Part shown: one piece after another, positions 1 through 9,158 of the stretch
Position numbering within the stretch: position 1 is the stretch's first letter
Layout: the number at the start of each line of letters is the position of its first letter
Assembly (NCBI RefSeq): GCF_946223165.1
Contig: NZ_CAMIBP010000004.1
Span: forward strand, 62,001-126,000
Length of the DNA stretch: 64,000 nt
Origin: an uncultured Corynebacterium sp.
GTDB lineage: Bacteria > Actinomycetota > Actinomycetes > Mycobacteriales > Mycobacteriaceae
Direction: 5' to 3'
Notes under the pieces: model-generated
Told to the model about the DNA's origin: nothing
The model's database searches: none
The model's input: only the letters and a program-made list of their open reading frames with translations
Made by a program: the position numbers and the translations under genes

Positions 1-2
1 GC

Positions 3-305
3 GAGATCCTGCAGCGCTTGCGCATCGTCCAGCAGGAGCTCGACGCCCAGGCCGGGCCGGGGCAGGGCATGGCGGACTTCGTCATCGTCGCGGACGCCAC
101 GCTGACTGGCGAGCACTACATCCAGTCCTTCTACGATGGCGTGGAGCAAGGATTCACCCTCGAGGTGCGTCTGGGCGACGGAACGCAGCACTTCCAGATT
201 GCCCGCGTCACGCTCGAGGCCGCCGTTGCCGTGTTCCGCGCGTGGATGCGCGGGGAGCGCGATTTCGTCGACTCCAAGTGGAAGAAGCTTGACTTTGAGG
301 TGTAA
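3..305 (+). CDS. hypothetical protein, C-terminal part
   Basis: The reading frame is open from the left edge and ends at a TAA, so the true start lies outside the window; a TTG at 18 is a possible but unconvincing start. About 100 residues are visible. They are soluble, moderately acidic, without membrane segments, cysteines or a motif I recognise, and end in the basic-aromatic run SKWKKLDFEV. It is followed at once by the T-box leader of ileS and is probably transcribed separately from it. Function unknown. Confidence 0.6.
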   Translation, partial: EILQRLRIVQQELDAQAGPGQGMADFVIVADATLTGEHYIQSFYDGVEQGFTLEVRLGDGTQHFQIARVTLEAAVAVFRAWMRGERDFVDSKWKKLDFEV

Positions 306-319
306 ACTAGTGCCTCGTA

Positions 320-490
320 TGCACTGATCCGGCCATCACCGGGGAGCATTCCGGAAGAACGCGCGCCGCGGGCGCGTCAGTAGAACCGGGCGGGTGGGAC
401 CGTTATCTCCTTCACCAACAATGAAGCGGGCGTCTGCGGGCGCCAAGCAGGGTGGTACCGCGAGCCGCAAGGCGCGTCCCTGCAGTAGTT
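320..490 (+). promoter_or_regulatory. T-box riboswitch leader of ileS (isoleucine tRNA sensing)
   Basis: The conserved T-box core AGGGTGGTACCGCG lies at 449-462, about 50 bases before the ileS start. Upstream, GGCCATCACCGGGGAGC (331-347) and CGGAAGAACG resemble the Stem I of the actinobacterial ileS leaders, and the ATC at 335-337 would be the isoleucine specifier codon. There is no intrinsic terminator between the T-box and the gene. The ribosome binding site GAAGGAAG (500-507) follows closely. This fits the actinobacterial class, in which uncharged tRNA-Ile frees the ribosome binding site rather than preventing termination. The core is seen directly; the specifier assignment rests on similarity to the known mycobacterial leader. 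Confidence 0.9.
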
Positions 491-513
491 CGATTGAGTG
501 AAGGAAGAATTCT

Positions 514-3500
514 ATGGCCGACGTCGGCAGCGTATACCCCAAGGTTGACATGACCGGTGGAACGAGCACGTTCCCGGTCATGGAAGAGATCGTGCAGAAG
601 TACTGGAAGCAGGACGACACGTTTCAGGCAAGCCTGAAACAAACTGAAGGCTGCCCGGAGTACGTCTTCTATGACGGCCCGCCGTTTGCTAACGGCCTGC
701 CGCACTACGGTCACCTGCTCACCGGCTACGTTAAGGACATCGTCCCGCGTTACCGCACCATGGCGGGCAACTACGTGCCCCGTGTGTTTGGCTGGGACAC
801 TCACGGTCTGCCGGCGGAGCTTGAGGCGGAGAAGCAGCTGGGCATCACCGACAAGTCCCAGATTGAGGACATGGGCCTGGCCAAGTTTAACGAGTACTGC
901 GAGAAGTCCGTCATGCAGTACGCCGGCGAGTGGGAGGACTACGTCAACCGCCAGGCCCGCTGGGTGGACTTTGACAACGGCTACAAGACCCTCGACATCA
1001 ATTACATGGAGTCGGTCATGTGGGCGTTCAAGGAGCTCTACGACAAGGGTCTCATCTACCAGGGCTTTCGCGTCCTGCCGTACTCCTGGGCCGAGCACAC
1101 GTCGCTGTCCAATCAGGAGACACGCCTGGATGACTCGTACAAGATGCGCCAGGACCCGACGCTGACGGTGACCTTCCCGGTTACCGGCGCCAAGGCCGGC
1201 TCGGCCGCCGAGTCCACCCTGGCGGCGCACCCGGAGCTTGCCGATGCCGCCTTCCTCGCCTGGACCACCACTCCCTGGACCCTGCCGTCCAACCTGGCCC
1301 TGGCCGTCAACCCGACCGTCACGTACGCGCTGTTCCGCGCCACCGACGGCGACTTTGCCGACCGGACCTTCGTCATGGCCGAGGCCCTCGTGCCGACTCT
1401 GGCCAAGGAGCTGGGCGAGGCCGAGGTGCTGCTCACCGTCTCCGGCGCGGAGCTGGAAGGCTTTACCTACCAGCCCATCTTCCCGTTCTTCCCGGATGCT
1501 CGTAACGCCTACCAGGTGCTCAACGCGGACTACGTCACCACCGAGGACGGCACCGGCGTCGTCCACCAGGCCCCGGCCTTCGGTGAGGACGATATGGCCA
1601 CGACCAACCGTTACGACATCGAGCTGGTCATCCCGGTTGACGCGGACGGCAAGTTCACCTCGCTCGTTCCGCCGTACCAGGGCCAGCTGGTCTTCGACGC
1701 GAACAAGGACATCATCAAGGATCTCAAGGCCGCGGGACGCGTCGTGCGCCACGTGACCATTGAGCACTCCTACCCGCACTCGTGGCGCTCCGGCGAGCCG
1801 CTCATCTACATGGCCCTTCCGGGCTGGTTCGTCAAGGTCACCGAGTTCCGCGACCGCATGGTCGAGCTCAACCACAACGAGATCGAGTGGCTGCCGGAGC
1901 ACATCCGCGACGGCCAGTTTGGCAAGTGGCTTGAGGGCGCCCGCGACTGGAACATCTCCCGCACCCGCTACTGGGGCGCGCCGATCCCGGCGTGGGTTTC
2001 CGACGACCCGCAGTACCCGCGCGTGGACGTCTACGGCTCGCTGGACGAGCTGGAGCGCGACTTCGGCGTGCGCCCGACCTCGCTGCATCGCCCGTACATC
2101 GACGAGCTGACCCGCCCGAACCCGGACGACCCGACGGGTACGTCCACCATGCGCCGCGTCCCGGACGTGTTGGACTGCTGGTTCGAGTCCGGCTCCATGC
2201 CGTTCGCGCAGAAGCACTACCCGTTCGAGAACAAGGAGTGGTTCGAGACCCACTCGCCGGCGGACTTCATCGTGGAGTACTCCGGCCAGACCCGCGGCTG
2301 GTTCTACGTCATGCATGTGCTCTCCACCGCGCTGTTTGACCGCCCGGCGTACAAGAAGGTCGTAGCTCACGGCATCGTGCTGGGCAACGATGGCCTCAAG
2401 ATGTCCAAATCTAAGGGCAACTACCCGAACGTCAATGAGGTCTTCGACCGCGACGGCTCCGATGCCATGCGCTGGTTCCTCATGTCTTCGCCCATCCTGC
2501 GCGGCGGCAACCTCATCGTCACCGAGCAGGGCATCCGTGAGGGCGTGCGCCAGGCCATCCTGCCCATCTGGAACGCCTACACCTTCCTGCAGCTCTACGC
2601 GTCCCAGGAGGCTACGTCCGACACGTCCTCGACCAACGTATTGGATCGCTACATCCTGGCTAAGACCCACGACCTCGTAGAGCGCACCAACGCGGCCCTG
2701 GCGAATACCGACATTGCCACCGCCACCGAGGAGGTTCGCCTCTTCGCCGATGCCCTGACCAACTGGTATGTGCGCCGCTCCCGCGATCGCTTCTGGGCGG
2801 GTGAGGCCGAGCACTCGGAGGCCTTCAACACGCTCTACACCGTGCTGGAGACCGTCACCCGCGTCGTGGCTCCGCTCCTGCCGCACGTCGCCGAGGTGAT
2901 CTACCGTGGCCTGACCGGCGAGCGTTCCGTCCACCTGGCCGCGTACCCGAAGGCCGAGGATTACCCGGCCGACGATGCCCTCGTGGCCGCCATGGACGCG
3001 ACCCGCGCCGTGGCCTCGGCGGCATCGTCGGTGCGCAAGTCCAACAAGCTGCGCAACCGCCTGCCGCTGCCGAGCCTGACCGTCGCCATGGCGAATTCCG
3101 CGCAGCTGGCCGACTTCGCCGACATCATCCGCGACGAAGTCAACGTCAAGGAGGTCACGCTCACCGACGATGTCGACTCCGTGGGCACCTTCGAGGTGGT
3201 CTGCAATGCCAAGGTTGCCGGCCCGCGCCTGGGCAAGGACGTGCAGCGCGCCATCAAGAACCTCAAGGCGGGCAACTACGAGCGCCGGGGCTCCGAGGTG
3301 CTCGTGGACGGCGACATCGTGTTGACGCAGGACGAGTACACCGAGCGCCTGCAGGCGGCGAACCCGGAGTCGACGGCCCGCATCGACGGCCTCGACGGCT
3401 TGGTGGTGTTGGACACCACCGTTACCGAGGAGCTTGAGGCCGAGGGCTGGGCTGCCGACGTCATCCGTGGCCTCCAGGATGCCCGCAAGGCGGAGGACTT

Positions 3501-3696
3501 CGAGGTCTCCGACCGCATCGCTGTGGTCCTGTCCGTGTCTGCGGACAAGGAGGAGTGGGCACGCCGCCATGCTGAGCACATAGCGGCCGAGGTACTGGCC
3601 ACGGAGTTCACCGTGACCACGGATTCCTTGGAGGGTAACCCGCTGACGGTACACGAGGTGGTCAAGGGCGCAACCGCCACTGTCGCCAAGCAGTAG
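514..3696 (+). CDS. ileS: isoleucyl-tRNA synthetase
   Basis: Class I aminoacyl-tRNA synthetase that charges tRNA-Ile with isoleucine and edits valine, in the cytoplasm. The ATP-binding signatures are present: the HIGH-type motif as HYGH at residues 64-67 and KMSKS at 629-633. Between them lies the CP1 editing region ([12 protein letters not shown] type motif, about residues 250-265). The C-terminal half is the anticodon-binding domain. At 1060 residues it belongs to the long, eukaryal-like IleRS type usual in actinobacteria, longer than the roughly 940 residues of the E. coli type. The ATG at 514 follows GAAGGAAG by six bases. Expression should be raised by uncharged tRNA-Ile through the upstream T-box. 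Confidence 0.97.
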   Translation: MADVGSVYPKVDMTGGTSTFPVMEEIVQKYWKQDDTFQASLKQTEGCPEYVFYDGPPFANGLPHYGHLLTGYVKDIVPRYRTMAGNYVPRVFGWDTHGLPAELEAEKQLGITDKSQIEDMGLAKFNEYCEKSVMQYAGEWEDYVNRQARWVDFDNGYKTLDINYMESVMWAFKELYDKGLIYQGFRVLPYSWAEHTSLSNQETRLDDSYKMRQDPTLTVTFPVTGAKAGSAAESTLAAHPELADAAFLAWTTTPWTLPSNLALAVNPTVTYALFRATDGDFADRTFVMAEALVPTLAKELGEAEVLLTVSGAELEGFTYQPIFPFFPDARNAYQVLNADYVTTEDGTGVVHQAPAFGEDDMATTNRYDIELVIPVDADGKFTSLVPPYQGQLVFDANKDIIKDLKAAGRVVRHVTIEHSYPHSWRSGEPLIYMALPGWFVKVTEFRDRMVELNHNEIEWLPEHIRDGQFGKWLEGARDWNISRTRYWGAPIPAWVSDDPQYPRVDVYGSLDELERDFGVRPTSLHRPYIDELTRPNPDDPTGTSTMRRVPDVLDCWFESGSMPFAQKHYPFENKEWFETHSPADFIVEYSGQTRGWFYVMHVLSTALFDRPAYKKVVAHGIVLGNDGLKMSKSKGNYPNVNEVFDRDGSDAMRWFLMSSPILRGGNLIVTEQGIREGVRQAILPIWNAYTFLQLYASQEATSDTSSTNVLDRYILAKTHDLVERTNAALANTDIATATEEVRLFADALTNWYVRRSRDRFWAGEAEHSEAFNTLYTVLETVTRVVAPLLPHVAEVIYRGLTGERSVHLAAYPKAEDYPADDALVAAMDATRAVASAASSVRKSNKLRNRLPLPSLTVAMANSAQLADFADIIRDEVNVKEVTLTDDVDSVGTFEVVCNAKVAGPRLGKDVQRAIKNLKAGNYERRGSEVLVDGDIVLTQDEYTERLQAANPESTARIDGLDGLVVLDTTVTEELEAEGWAADVIRGLQDARKAEDFEVSDRIAVVLSVSADKEEWARRHAEHIAAEVLATEFTVTTDSLEGNPLTVHEVVKGATATVAKQ

Positions 3697-3697
3697 G

Positions 3698-3706
3698 TTA
3701 TCCACA
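3698..3706 (+). other. DnaA box match TTATCCACA
   Basis: Perfect match to the DnaA-box consensus two bases after the ileS stop codon. A second match, TTGTCCACA, the form common in high-GC actinobacteria, lies on the same strand 53 bases further on (3751-3759). Whether DnaA binds here is not known. A nine-base match can be chance, but two in 62 bases is less likely to be. Confidence 0.4.
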
Positions 3707-3750
3707 CAGGGCGCGGCCTTATGGCCCGTTCCTGAACCTGCTTCGTGGGG

Positions 3751-3759
3751 TTGTCCACA
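3751..3759 (+). other. DnaA box match TTGTCCACA
   Basis: Second DnaA-box-like nonamer between ileS and the HNH nuclease gene, in the same orientation as the one at 3698-3706. No AT-rich unwinding region or replication gene is close, so this is not an origin. It could titrate DnaA or regulate the nuclease gene. Confidence 0.35.
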
Positions 3760-3813
3760 GGAAAGCTGAGAGTCCCTCGCGCAGCGTGCGCGGGGGACTT
3801 TACGTTTATATGC

Positions 3814-4821
3814 ATGACCTTGCAGACACTGTTTGCCGCGCTGGGCCGCGGGATGGACCTCGTGGAGGAGGTGGGTGGCGCTTCCGCCGCACAGCTCATC
3901 GCGGTGGGTTGCCCCGACGTTCTGGCGCGCAGCCTCGTGCGCCTGCACCGGGCCTTCTGTGGCCCGACGGCGTTTACTCGCCAGCAGCGCCACGCTGCCG
4001 CTGCCGCCCGTGCTGCGGGCCATAGCCTGCCTACGCTCGAAGTCATCGAGGCCGCAGCGAAACGCCTGCGTCTGGAACGCGACAAGTGGGAGCTGCGCGT
4101 GCGGTTGTGCAGCACGCGGGGAACGACCTCTCAGATCAAGAAGGCGGCCGATGCGCTGGTGCTGGATCTCAAAGGTGCACCCGCGGCACCGGCCGAGGGC
4201 TTGAGCGTGCGGCGCCGGCGGGACAACATCTGGACGCTGTGCGTCACCGGCCCGGCCGCGCTCGTGGCGGAGCTCTACGATCCGTTCAAGAAGGCTAAGG
4301 ATCCGGTGCGGGCGCTCCATTCTGCGGTCACCGAGGGCGGCGGCGTGCGTACTGTTCTCACGCCGCACGTGGTCATTCGCCTCGAGGATATGGACAAAAT
4401 CCTGTCCGGCGATGGGGAAGAGGTCACCCTGCTCACGAGCAACGGAGTGGAGATGACCGGCGCGGACCTGGCGCGGGCCGCGCTGTCGGACGCGGGCTAC
4501 GTGACGTTGCTGCACCCCGTGGAGGGGCCCGTCAATTCGTACGATGCTCGGTTTGGCACTTTCAAGCATTGGGTCATGGCGGTGGCTGAACACCAGCGCT
4601 GTGCCTGGGATAAATGTCTCAAACCGGCGGACGAGTGCCAGCTGCACCACCTCGTGGCGTACTCGCGGGGCGGGCCGACGGCGCCGAAGAACCTCGTGAA
4701 TTGCTGCGCGGGCCATAATCGCATCAATGACGATGACCCGGATGCTCCACCGAAGTATGGCCGGCTGGAACGCGGCTATGGCGGCGTCCGCCGGGTGTGG
4801 CGGGGAAAGGCCCAGGATTAG
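3814..4821 (+). CDS. HNH endonuclease family protein
   Basis: A protein of 335 residues with an N-terminal helical region of the type found in the actinobacterial 13E12/DUF222 HNH family and a C-terminal HNH nuclease fold. The zinc and catalytic pattern is visible at about residues 265-310: CAWDKC, a Cys, LHH (His278-His279), then N, C and HN in NLVNCCAGHNRIND. Such proteins are presumed metal-dependent DNases; their biological role is largely unknown. I chose the ATG at 3814 because TACGTT (3801-3806) stands seven bases before it, giving a leaderless transcript. An in-frame GTG at 3745 would add 23 unlikely residues. It stands alone between ileS and a convergent gene. Confidence 0.75.
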   Translation: MTLQTLFAALGRGMDLVEEVGGASAAQLIAVGCPDVLARSLVRLHRAFCGPTAFTRQQRHAAAAARAAGHSLPTLEVIEAAAKRLRLERDKWELRVRLCSTRGTTSQIKKAADALVLDLKGAPAAPAEGLSVRRRRDNIWTLCVTGPAALVAELYDPFKKAKDPVRALHSAVTEGGGVRTVLTPHVVIRLEDMDKILSGDGEEVTLLTSNGVEMTGADLARAALSDAGYVTLLHPVEGPVNSYDARFGTFKHWVMAVAEHQRCAWDKCLKPADECQLHHLVAYSRGGPTAPKNLVNCCAGHNRINDDDPDAPPKYGRLERGYGGVRRVWRGKAQD

Positions 4822-4900
4822 GTCACGGGCGAGGACTCAGGCGCGGGTGGTGAACACCCAGCGCCCTTGTGGCATGCCTGGAATTTCTAGCGCTGAATTC

Positions 4901-6201
4901 TTAGCGCTGCACGCCCGGCAGGTGCGCGCGCCACGCGAAGACGACGTTGATGAGGCAGGCCACCGCGAGGATGGTGCCGATGACGAACAGAGCGGTGAAC
5001 CCGACGTAGGGTGCCAGGGCGCTAAACGCCATGGGGATGAAGAACCCGAGGTAGGACACGGAGTAGAAGACCGCGGTCAGGCCAGCGAGTTCCTTTTCGC
5101 CGGCGATGCGCTGGACCTCAGAGAGGCCGGCGACGAGGGCTAGGCCGTAGCCCGCGCCCATGATGGCGGCGGCCGCGATGCCCAGCGGCAGCGACAGCGT
5201 GTGCGCCGCGAGCGCGGCAAGCCCGGCGCCAACCGCGATGACGGCCATGGCGATGGCGGACGCGCGGGCGGACTTGTGGGTATCGATGAGCTTGCCCAGC
5301 ATTTGGATGCCGACGCCGCAGCCCAGCGTGACGACAGTCATGAGGCCGGAAAGGCGATGGGGGTGTTGCCTGCTGAGGTGCTCAGCAGCTGCGGCAGGAG
5401 GGCGTAGGCGGCGCCGGCGCAGCCGAAGACCCACGGTGCGACCGGGACCACGACGCGCAGGAAGCGGCGGTGTGCTGCCGAAGGGATGCGCAGCATGTCC
5501 AACATGTCGCGGATGCGCAGCTCGAGGACGGTGTTCTTCACATCGCCGAGGCGCGGTGCGCGGGTCTCCGGGGTGGTGGTCAGCCACCAGGCAGTAAACA
5601 GGGTCAGGGCGATGTGCAGGAGGTAGGCGGTGTGCGTGGGCCACGGGCCCCACTGCGCCAGGACGGACGCGATGCCGGCGCCGACGAGGAAGCCGGCGGT
5701 CAGACAGAGCGAGGCCTTGCGGGCACCCGCGGCCGGATCGCCGCCGGCGCGGGCGACGAGTTCGGTGACCCACGTCGACCCGACGGCCATGACGAGGCCG
5801 AGCGCCATGCCGCACAGCACGCGGCCGGCGGCGATGACGAGAGGCTCGTGGGGGCCAATCGACAGCAGGAAGGAGCCCAGCAGCGACAGCGGCGCGGCGG
5901 GCAGCAGGGTCGGCTTGCGGCCGATGAGGTCAGACAGCGGGCCGCCGATGAGCAGCGCCGGGATGATGCCGAGGACGTAGGCGCCGAGCAGCCCGTTGAC
6001 CGTGACCTGGCTAAAGTGCGAGGTTTCCCGGTACATGACGAGCAGCGGGGTGAACTCGTTGCCGCCCCACGCCACGGCCACCATGGAGGCCGCGACGGGG
6101 AACCACGCGCGGGGGCCGACAGTTTCGGGCACCCGAGGCGCCGGGGCTGACTCGGCCGCGGGCGCCGCGTGGGGAGTGGGGGTTAGGTGTGTGACGGTCA
6201 C
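4901..6201 (-). pseudogene. MFS transporter, broken by a single-base frameshift
   Basis: A major facilitator superfamily transporter in two frames. The first part (6201 to 5338, 287 residues) has the MFS loop motif GGPLSDLIGRKPTLL after the second helix and about seven membrane helices. It then stops at a TGA at 5340-5338. The second part continues in another frame (MTVVTLGCGVGIQMLGK onwards) to a TAA at 4901 and carries the remaining helices. One extra base in the GCCTTTCCGG run near 5350 would restore about 433 residues, the usual size. The stop overlaps an ATG (ATGA), so the second half could be restarted by coupling. The GTG start overlaps the end of the GntR gene by four bases (GTGA), so the two form one unit. 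Substrate unknown. A sequencing error is possible. Confidence 0.7.
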
Positions 6202-6836
6202 AGTTGGTTCCTTGAATGATTCAGGTGGTCGGTGAGGATGGTGGCGTAGGCGTCCGCATCGCCGGCCGCGAGTGCTACGGCAAGCTGGGTGTGTCCGTCA
6301 ACGAATTCATAGGCGCGCTCGACGTTGCGGCCGATGGCCGTGGCCGTGAAGCGCTGTTGCCGCTCGCGCAGCAGGTGTCCCATCTGGGCCAGGAGGGAGT
6401 TGCCGCCGTGGTCCATGACGGTCTGGTGGAACACTGCGTCGAGCTCGGTGTATCCCGCCAGGTTGTGGTGGTCTAGGGCCGCCCTTTGCTTGACGATGAT
6501 CCCCTCGAGCAGCGCCGCGACGTCCTCGCGGTGGCGCTGCGGCATGGCGCAGATCTGCGCCGCACAGTGCGACTCGACTAGTTCGCGGGCCTCGTAGACC
6601 TCGCGAATGTCCTCCTGGTTGATGGGGACGACGAGCGCGCCGCGCTTGGGGTAGAGCTTGAGGAAGCCCTCGACCTCGAGGCGCAGGAAGGCCTCGTGGA
6701 TGGGGGTTCGGGAAAGCCCGAGTGCTTCCGCGACCTCACCCTCGGAGAGCATGGTGGTGTCGGGGAACTCGCCGCTGATGATACGTGCCTTGACGTGGGC
6801 GTAGGCGCGCTCGGCGGCCGGGGTTGCATTGAGCAT
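6198..6836 (-). CDS. GntR family regulator, FCD (FadR-like) type
   Basis: Transcription factor of about 212 residues. An N-terminal winged helix-turn-helix has the GntR pattern LSEGEVAEALGLSRTPIHEA followed by LRLEVEGFL. The C-terminal all-helical FCD domain has the metal/ligand residues expected in the VFHQTVMDHGGN and DGHTQL segments. It overlaps the downstream MFS gene by four bases, so it very probably regulates that transporter, and perhaps the ABC operon upstream, in response to a small carboxylate or similar ligand. Two in-frame ATGs are possible, at 6851 and 6836. I prefer 6836 because it starts just before the conserved helices. An inverted repeat covers both. Confidence 0.8.
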   Translation of the reverse strand: MLNATPAAERAYAHVKARIISGEFPDTTMLSEGEVAEALGLSRTPIHEAFLRLEVEGFLKLYPKRGALVVPINQEDIREVYEARELVESHCAAQICAMPQRHREDVAALLEGIIVKQRAALDHHNLAGYTELDAVFHQTVMDHGGNSLLAQMGHLLRERQQRFTATAIGRNVERAYEFVDGHTQLAVALAAGDADAYATILTDHLNHSRNQL

Positions 6837-6851
6837 GCATCTATCTTGCAT
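6835..6851. promoter_or_regulatory. inverted repeat ATGCA-N7-TGCAT over the GntR start
   Basis: A 17-base perfect inverted repeat with five-base arms covers both candidate start codons of the GntR gene. Regulators of this family often repress themselves by binding a short palindrome at their own start. That role is inference; the repeat is seen. Confidence 0.35.
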
Positions 6852-6923
6852 CCCAGATGGGGGTGTGTAAAAGGGGTGACCACATTCGGGGGATTTTCCC
6901 AGGTGGCACCCGCCACCGGGCCG

Positions 6924-7508
6924 CTAGACCGTGAATTGTGTCACGGCGCGGGTGGCCGGATCGACGAGGAGGACCTGGCCCATGCCGACCCAGCCGATGA
7001 AGGGGGCATCGGCAAGCATGTGCGGGACGTGGACGTGGCCGAGAACCCAGGGGTGGCCGGTTGCCTCGAGCGCCGCCTGGGTGATGGGCAGGCACACCTT
7101 GCGACTGAACTGACCCTCGACGCTGGAGTGGAGTAGCCCCAGGTCGGCCGCAGGGAAGGAGAGCTCGCGTGGATCCGGATCCGCGGCGACGGACGCGGTG
7201 ACGACGCGCAGGCCCCGGCAGGTGAAGACGTGGGGTTCGGTGGGGTGCAGCGGCTCGCGGAGCTCATGATGGACGTCATGATTGCCCGCGATGAAGTGGA
7301 CCTCGGCGAATCGCTCGTGCGCGGCTGCGAAAAACGCGTCAACCTCATCGTAGGTTGCGGACGTGAATTCAGAGCGGTCGATGACGTCTCCGAGCATGAC
7401 GAGGGCTCGTGCACCGGCCGCGTGGGCGCGGTCCAGCGCGCTGAGGGCCCAGCTCAGGCCGGGGGCGCCGGGGTGGCCGAGGTGGAGATCGGCGAGGACG
7501 GCTATCAT
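6924..7508 (-). CDS. metallophosphoesterase of the calcineurin-like family
   Basis: Protein of 194 residues with the full set of calcineurin-type metal-binding motifs in order: DLHLG near the N-terminus, GDVIDR, GNHDV, and GHVHVPH near the C-terminus. It should be a cytoplasmic two-metal phosphoesterase or phosphodiesterase. The ATG at 7508 overlaps the stop of the ABC permease by four bases (ATGA), making it the last gene of the transporter operon. The coupling suggests that the imported molecule is a phosphate ester that this enzyme then opens; that is inference. A hairpin GGTGGC-ACCC-GCCACC (6902-6917) beyond the gene may end the transcript, although it lacks a clear T run. Confidence 0.85.
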   Translation of the reverse strand: MIAVLADLHLGHPGAPGLSWALSALDRAHAAGARALVMLGDVIDRSEFTSATYDEVDAFFAAAHERFAEVHFIAGNHDVHHELREPLHPTEPHVFTCRGLRVVTASVAADPDPRELSFPAADLGLLHSSVEGQFSRKVCLPITQAALEATGHPWVLGHVHVPHMLADAPFIGWVGMGQVLLVDPATRAVTQFTV

Positions 7509-9154
7509 GCGCGTGCCTTTCGGTTTCGCCATGCGGTGACGGCGACGAGGATGACGGTGGAGGTGCCCACGCCGATGAGTGTCATGGCCATGGCCTCCGC
7601 GCGGTGGCCTTGGTCGTACTGGCCCATGATCCAGGGTGCGAGCAGGTTGATGCTGGACGGGCGGATGAGTGAGGACATGACGAGCTCGCGGATGCCGACG
7701 AAGAATGCGAGCAGCCAGCCCGCCGCGAGGCCCGGCGTGAGCAAAGGGAGAGTGATGCGGCGGAAGGTCATCCAGGCATCAGCACCAGAGACGGCCGCGG
7801 CTTCGTAGACCGTGGGGGACACTGACTGCGCGGAGGTCTTGATGTTCTGAACGGCCATGGGCAGGAAGAGGACGGTGAATGCCATGACGAGGATGACCAT
7901 GGTGCCGTAGGGGCTCCACGGCAGGCGCGGGGAATTCCACAGCAAGATGAAGCCAATGGCCAGCACGATGCCCGGGACCGTATCCGGTGCGACAGCGAGG
8001 AAGTCCGCGATGCGCGACGCGGCGCCGCGGCGGCGCAGCGTGAGCAGGGTGACCGCAAGCCCGAGCAGGGCCGCGGTGGTGGCACCCAGCGCACCGAGGG
8101 CAAGGGAGCGGATGAGGGCCTCTTGGGCCGAAGGCATCGCCAGCACGATGCCGAAGTAGTCAAACGTGAGGTTGGTGGGTGTGGGCGGCTGGGAGCGCAG
8201 GATGGTCATGGCCGCGAGGGTGATGGAGATGTAGGGGATGACCACAGATAGAACGAGGACGAGCGCCGCATAGCACCAGGCACCCACGCGGCCCGGGGCG
8301 CGCAGTGGGCGATAGACGGCGCGCGCAACCCGACCGCCGGAGGTGAGGTCGCGGCGGCCCACCCACTGCTGGAGGGCCCATGCGGTCACGCCCATGGCGA
8401 AGAGGATGGACGACGACGCGGCGGCCTCGCTAAAGCTCAGCGGATCGATGGTGACGTCTTGGTAAATCGAGGAGACGAGGACCTTATAACCGATGGCGTT
8501 GCCCAGGGTGACGGGCGTGCCAAACTCGCCGGCGGCGCGGATGAAGATGATGAGAGCGCCCAGCGAGTACGGTCCAATGACCAGGGGCGCGATGACGCGC
8601 GTGAACTGTTGCCACCGCGAGGCTCCGGCGACCTCTGCCATCTCGAGCGTAGAGGCGGGAATGGACTCGAAGCAGGTGCGCAAGAGAAGGTAAAGGAAGG
8701 GGAAGAGCTCGGCGGCCATGATGAACGCCATGCCGCCCACGCTGTAGATGACATCGTGGGCGACCATGCCCAGTTTCTTGCCCAAGAGCATGGTGGCCAC
8801 GCCGCCGGCGCGGGTAAAGTCCATCCACGCCATTGCCGCGGCGAAGGGTGGCGTCATGAAGGGGATCATGATGGCAATCTCTAACCAGCCGGAGCGGCGC
8901 AGCTGGGTCCAGCTACGCGCCCAGGCGAGTGGCGCGGCGAAGGCGGTGGCGAAGAGGACCACGAGGAAGGACAGCCAGGCGGTGCGCCCGATGACCCCGA
9001 GCATGCCGGGCTCCACCAGAGTGTGCAGCGCGGAGGGCTCCTCGTGGTAGCCAAAGAAGGCGCCGGCCAGGACCGCGGCGAGCGGTGCCGCCACCAGGAC
9101 GAGGAGGATGAGGAGCACCGCCCACAGGCCGGCGCGAGAGCGAGCGGTGCGCAT
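7505..9154 (-). CDS. ABC transporter permease, two fused permease domains
   Basis: Inner-membrane protein of 549 residues with two BinPD-type permease halves of about six helices each, as in the FbpB/ThiP/2-aminoethylphosphonate permeases. Each half carries an EAA-type coupling loop: EMAEVAGASRWQQFTRVIAP in the first and YEAAAVSGADAWMTFRRITLP in the second. Paired with one ATPase and one periplasmic-type binding lipoprotein, it forms a complete importer. The start ATG lies four bases after the binding-protein stop. Families with this layout carry iron(III), thiamine or phosphonates. The sequence alone does not decide, though the downstream phosphoesterase favours a phosphorus compound. Confidence 0.88.
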   Translation of the reverse strand: MRTARSRAGLWAVLLILLVLVAAPLAAVLAGAFFGYHEEPSALHTLVEPGMLGVIGRTAWLSFLVVLFATAFAAPLAWARSWTQLRRSGWLEIAIMIPFMTPPFAAAMAWMDFTRAGGVATMLLGKKLGMVAHDVIYSVGGMAFIMAAELFPFLYLLLRTCFESIPASTLEMAEVAGASRWQQFTRVIAPLVIGPYSLGALIIFIRAAGEFGTPVTLGNAIGYKVLVSSIYQDVTIDPLSFSEAAASSSILFAMGVTAWALQQWVGRRDLTSGGRVARAVYRPLRAPGRVGAWCYAALVLVLSVVIPYISITLAAMTILRSQPPTPTNLTFDYFGIVLAMPSAQEALIRSLALGALGATTAALLGLAVTLLTLRRRGAASRIADFLAVAPDTVPGIVLAIGFILLWNSPRLPWSPYGTMVILVMAFTVLFLPMAVQNIKTSAQSVSPTVYEAAAVSGADAWMTFRRITLPLLTPGLAAGWLLAFFVGIRELVMSSLIRPSSINLLAPWIMGQYDQGHRAEAMAMTLIGVGTSTVILVAVTAWRNRKARA

Positions 9155-9158
9155 GCGA

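Noticed and set aside
3690..3770. Origin of replication
   Set aside because: Only two DnaA boxes, no AT-rich region, no dnaA, dnaN or rpmH nearby.
412..4716. A 1434-codon open frame on the minus strand
   Set aside because: It lies antisense to ileS and the HNH gene, is rich in Arg, Gly, His and Val as expected for an antisense frame of a GC-rich gene, and has no domain.
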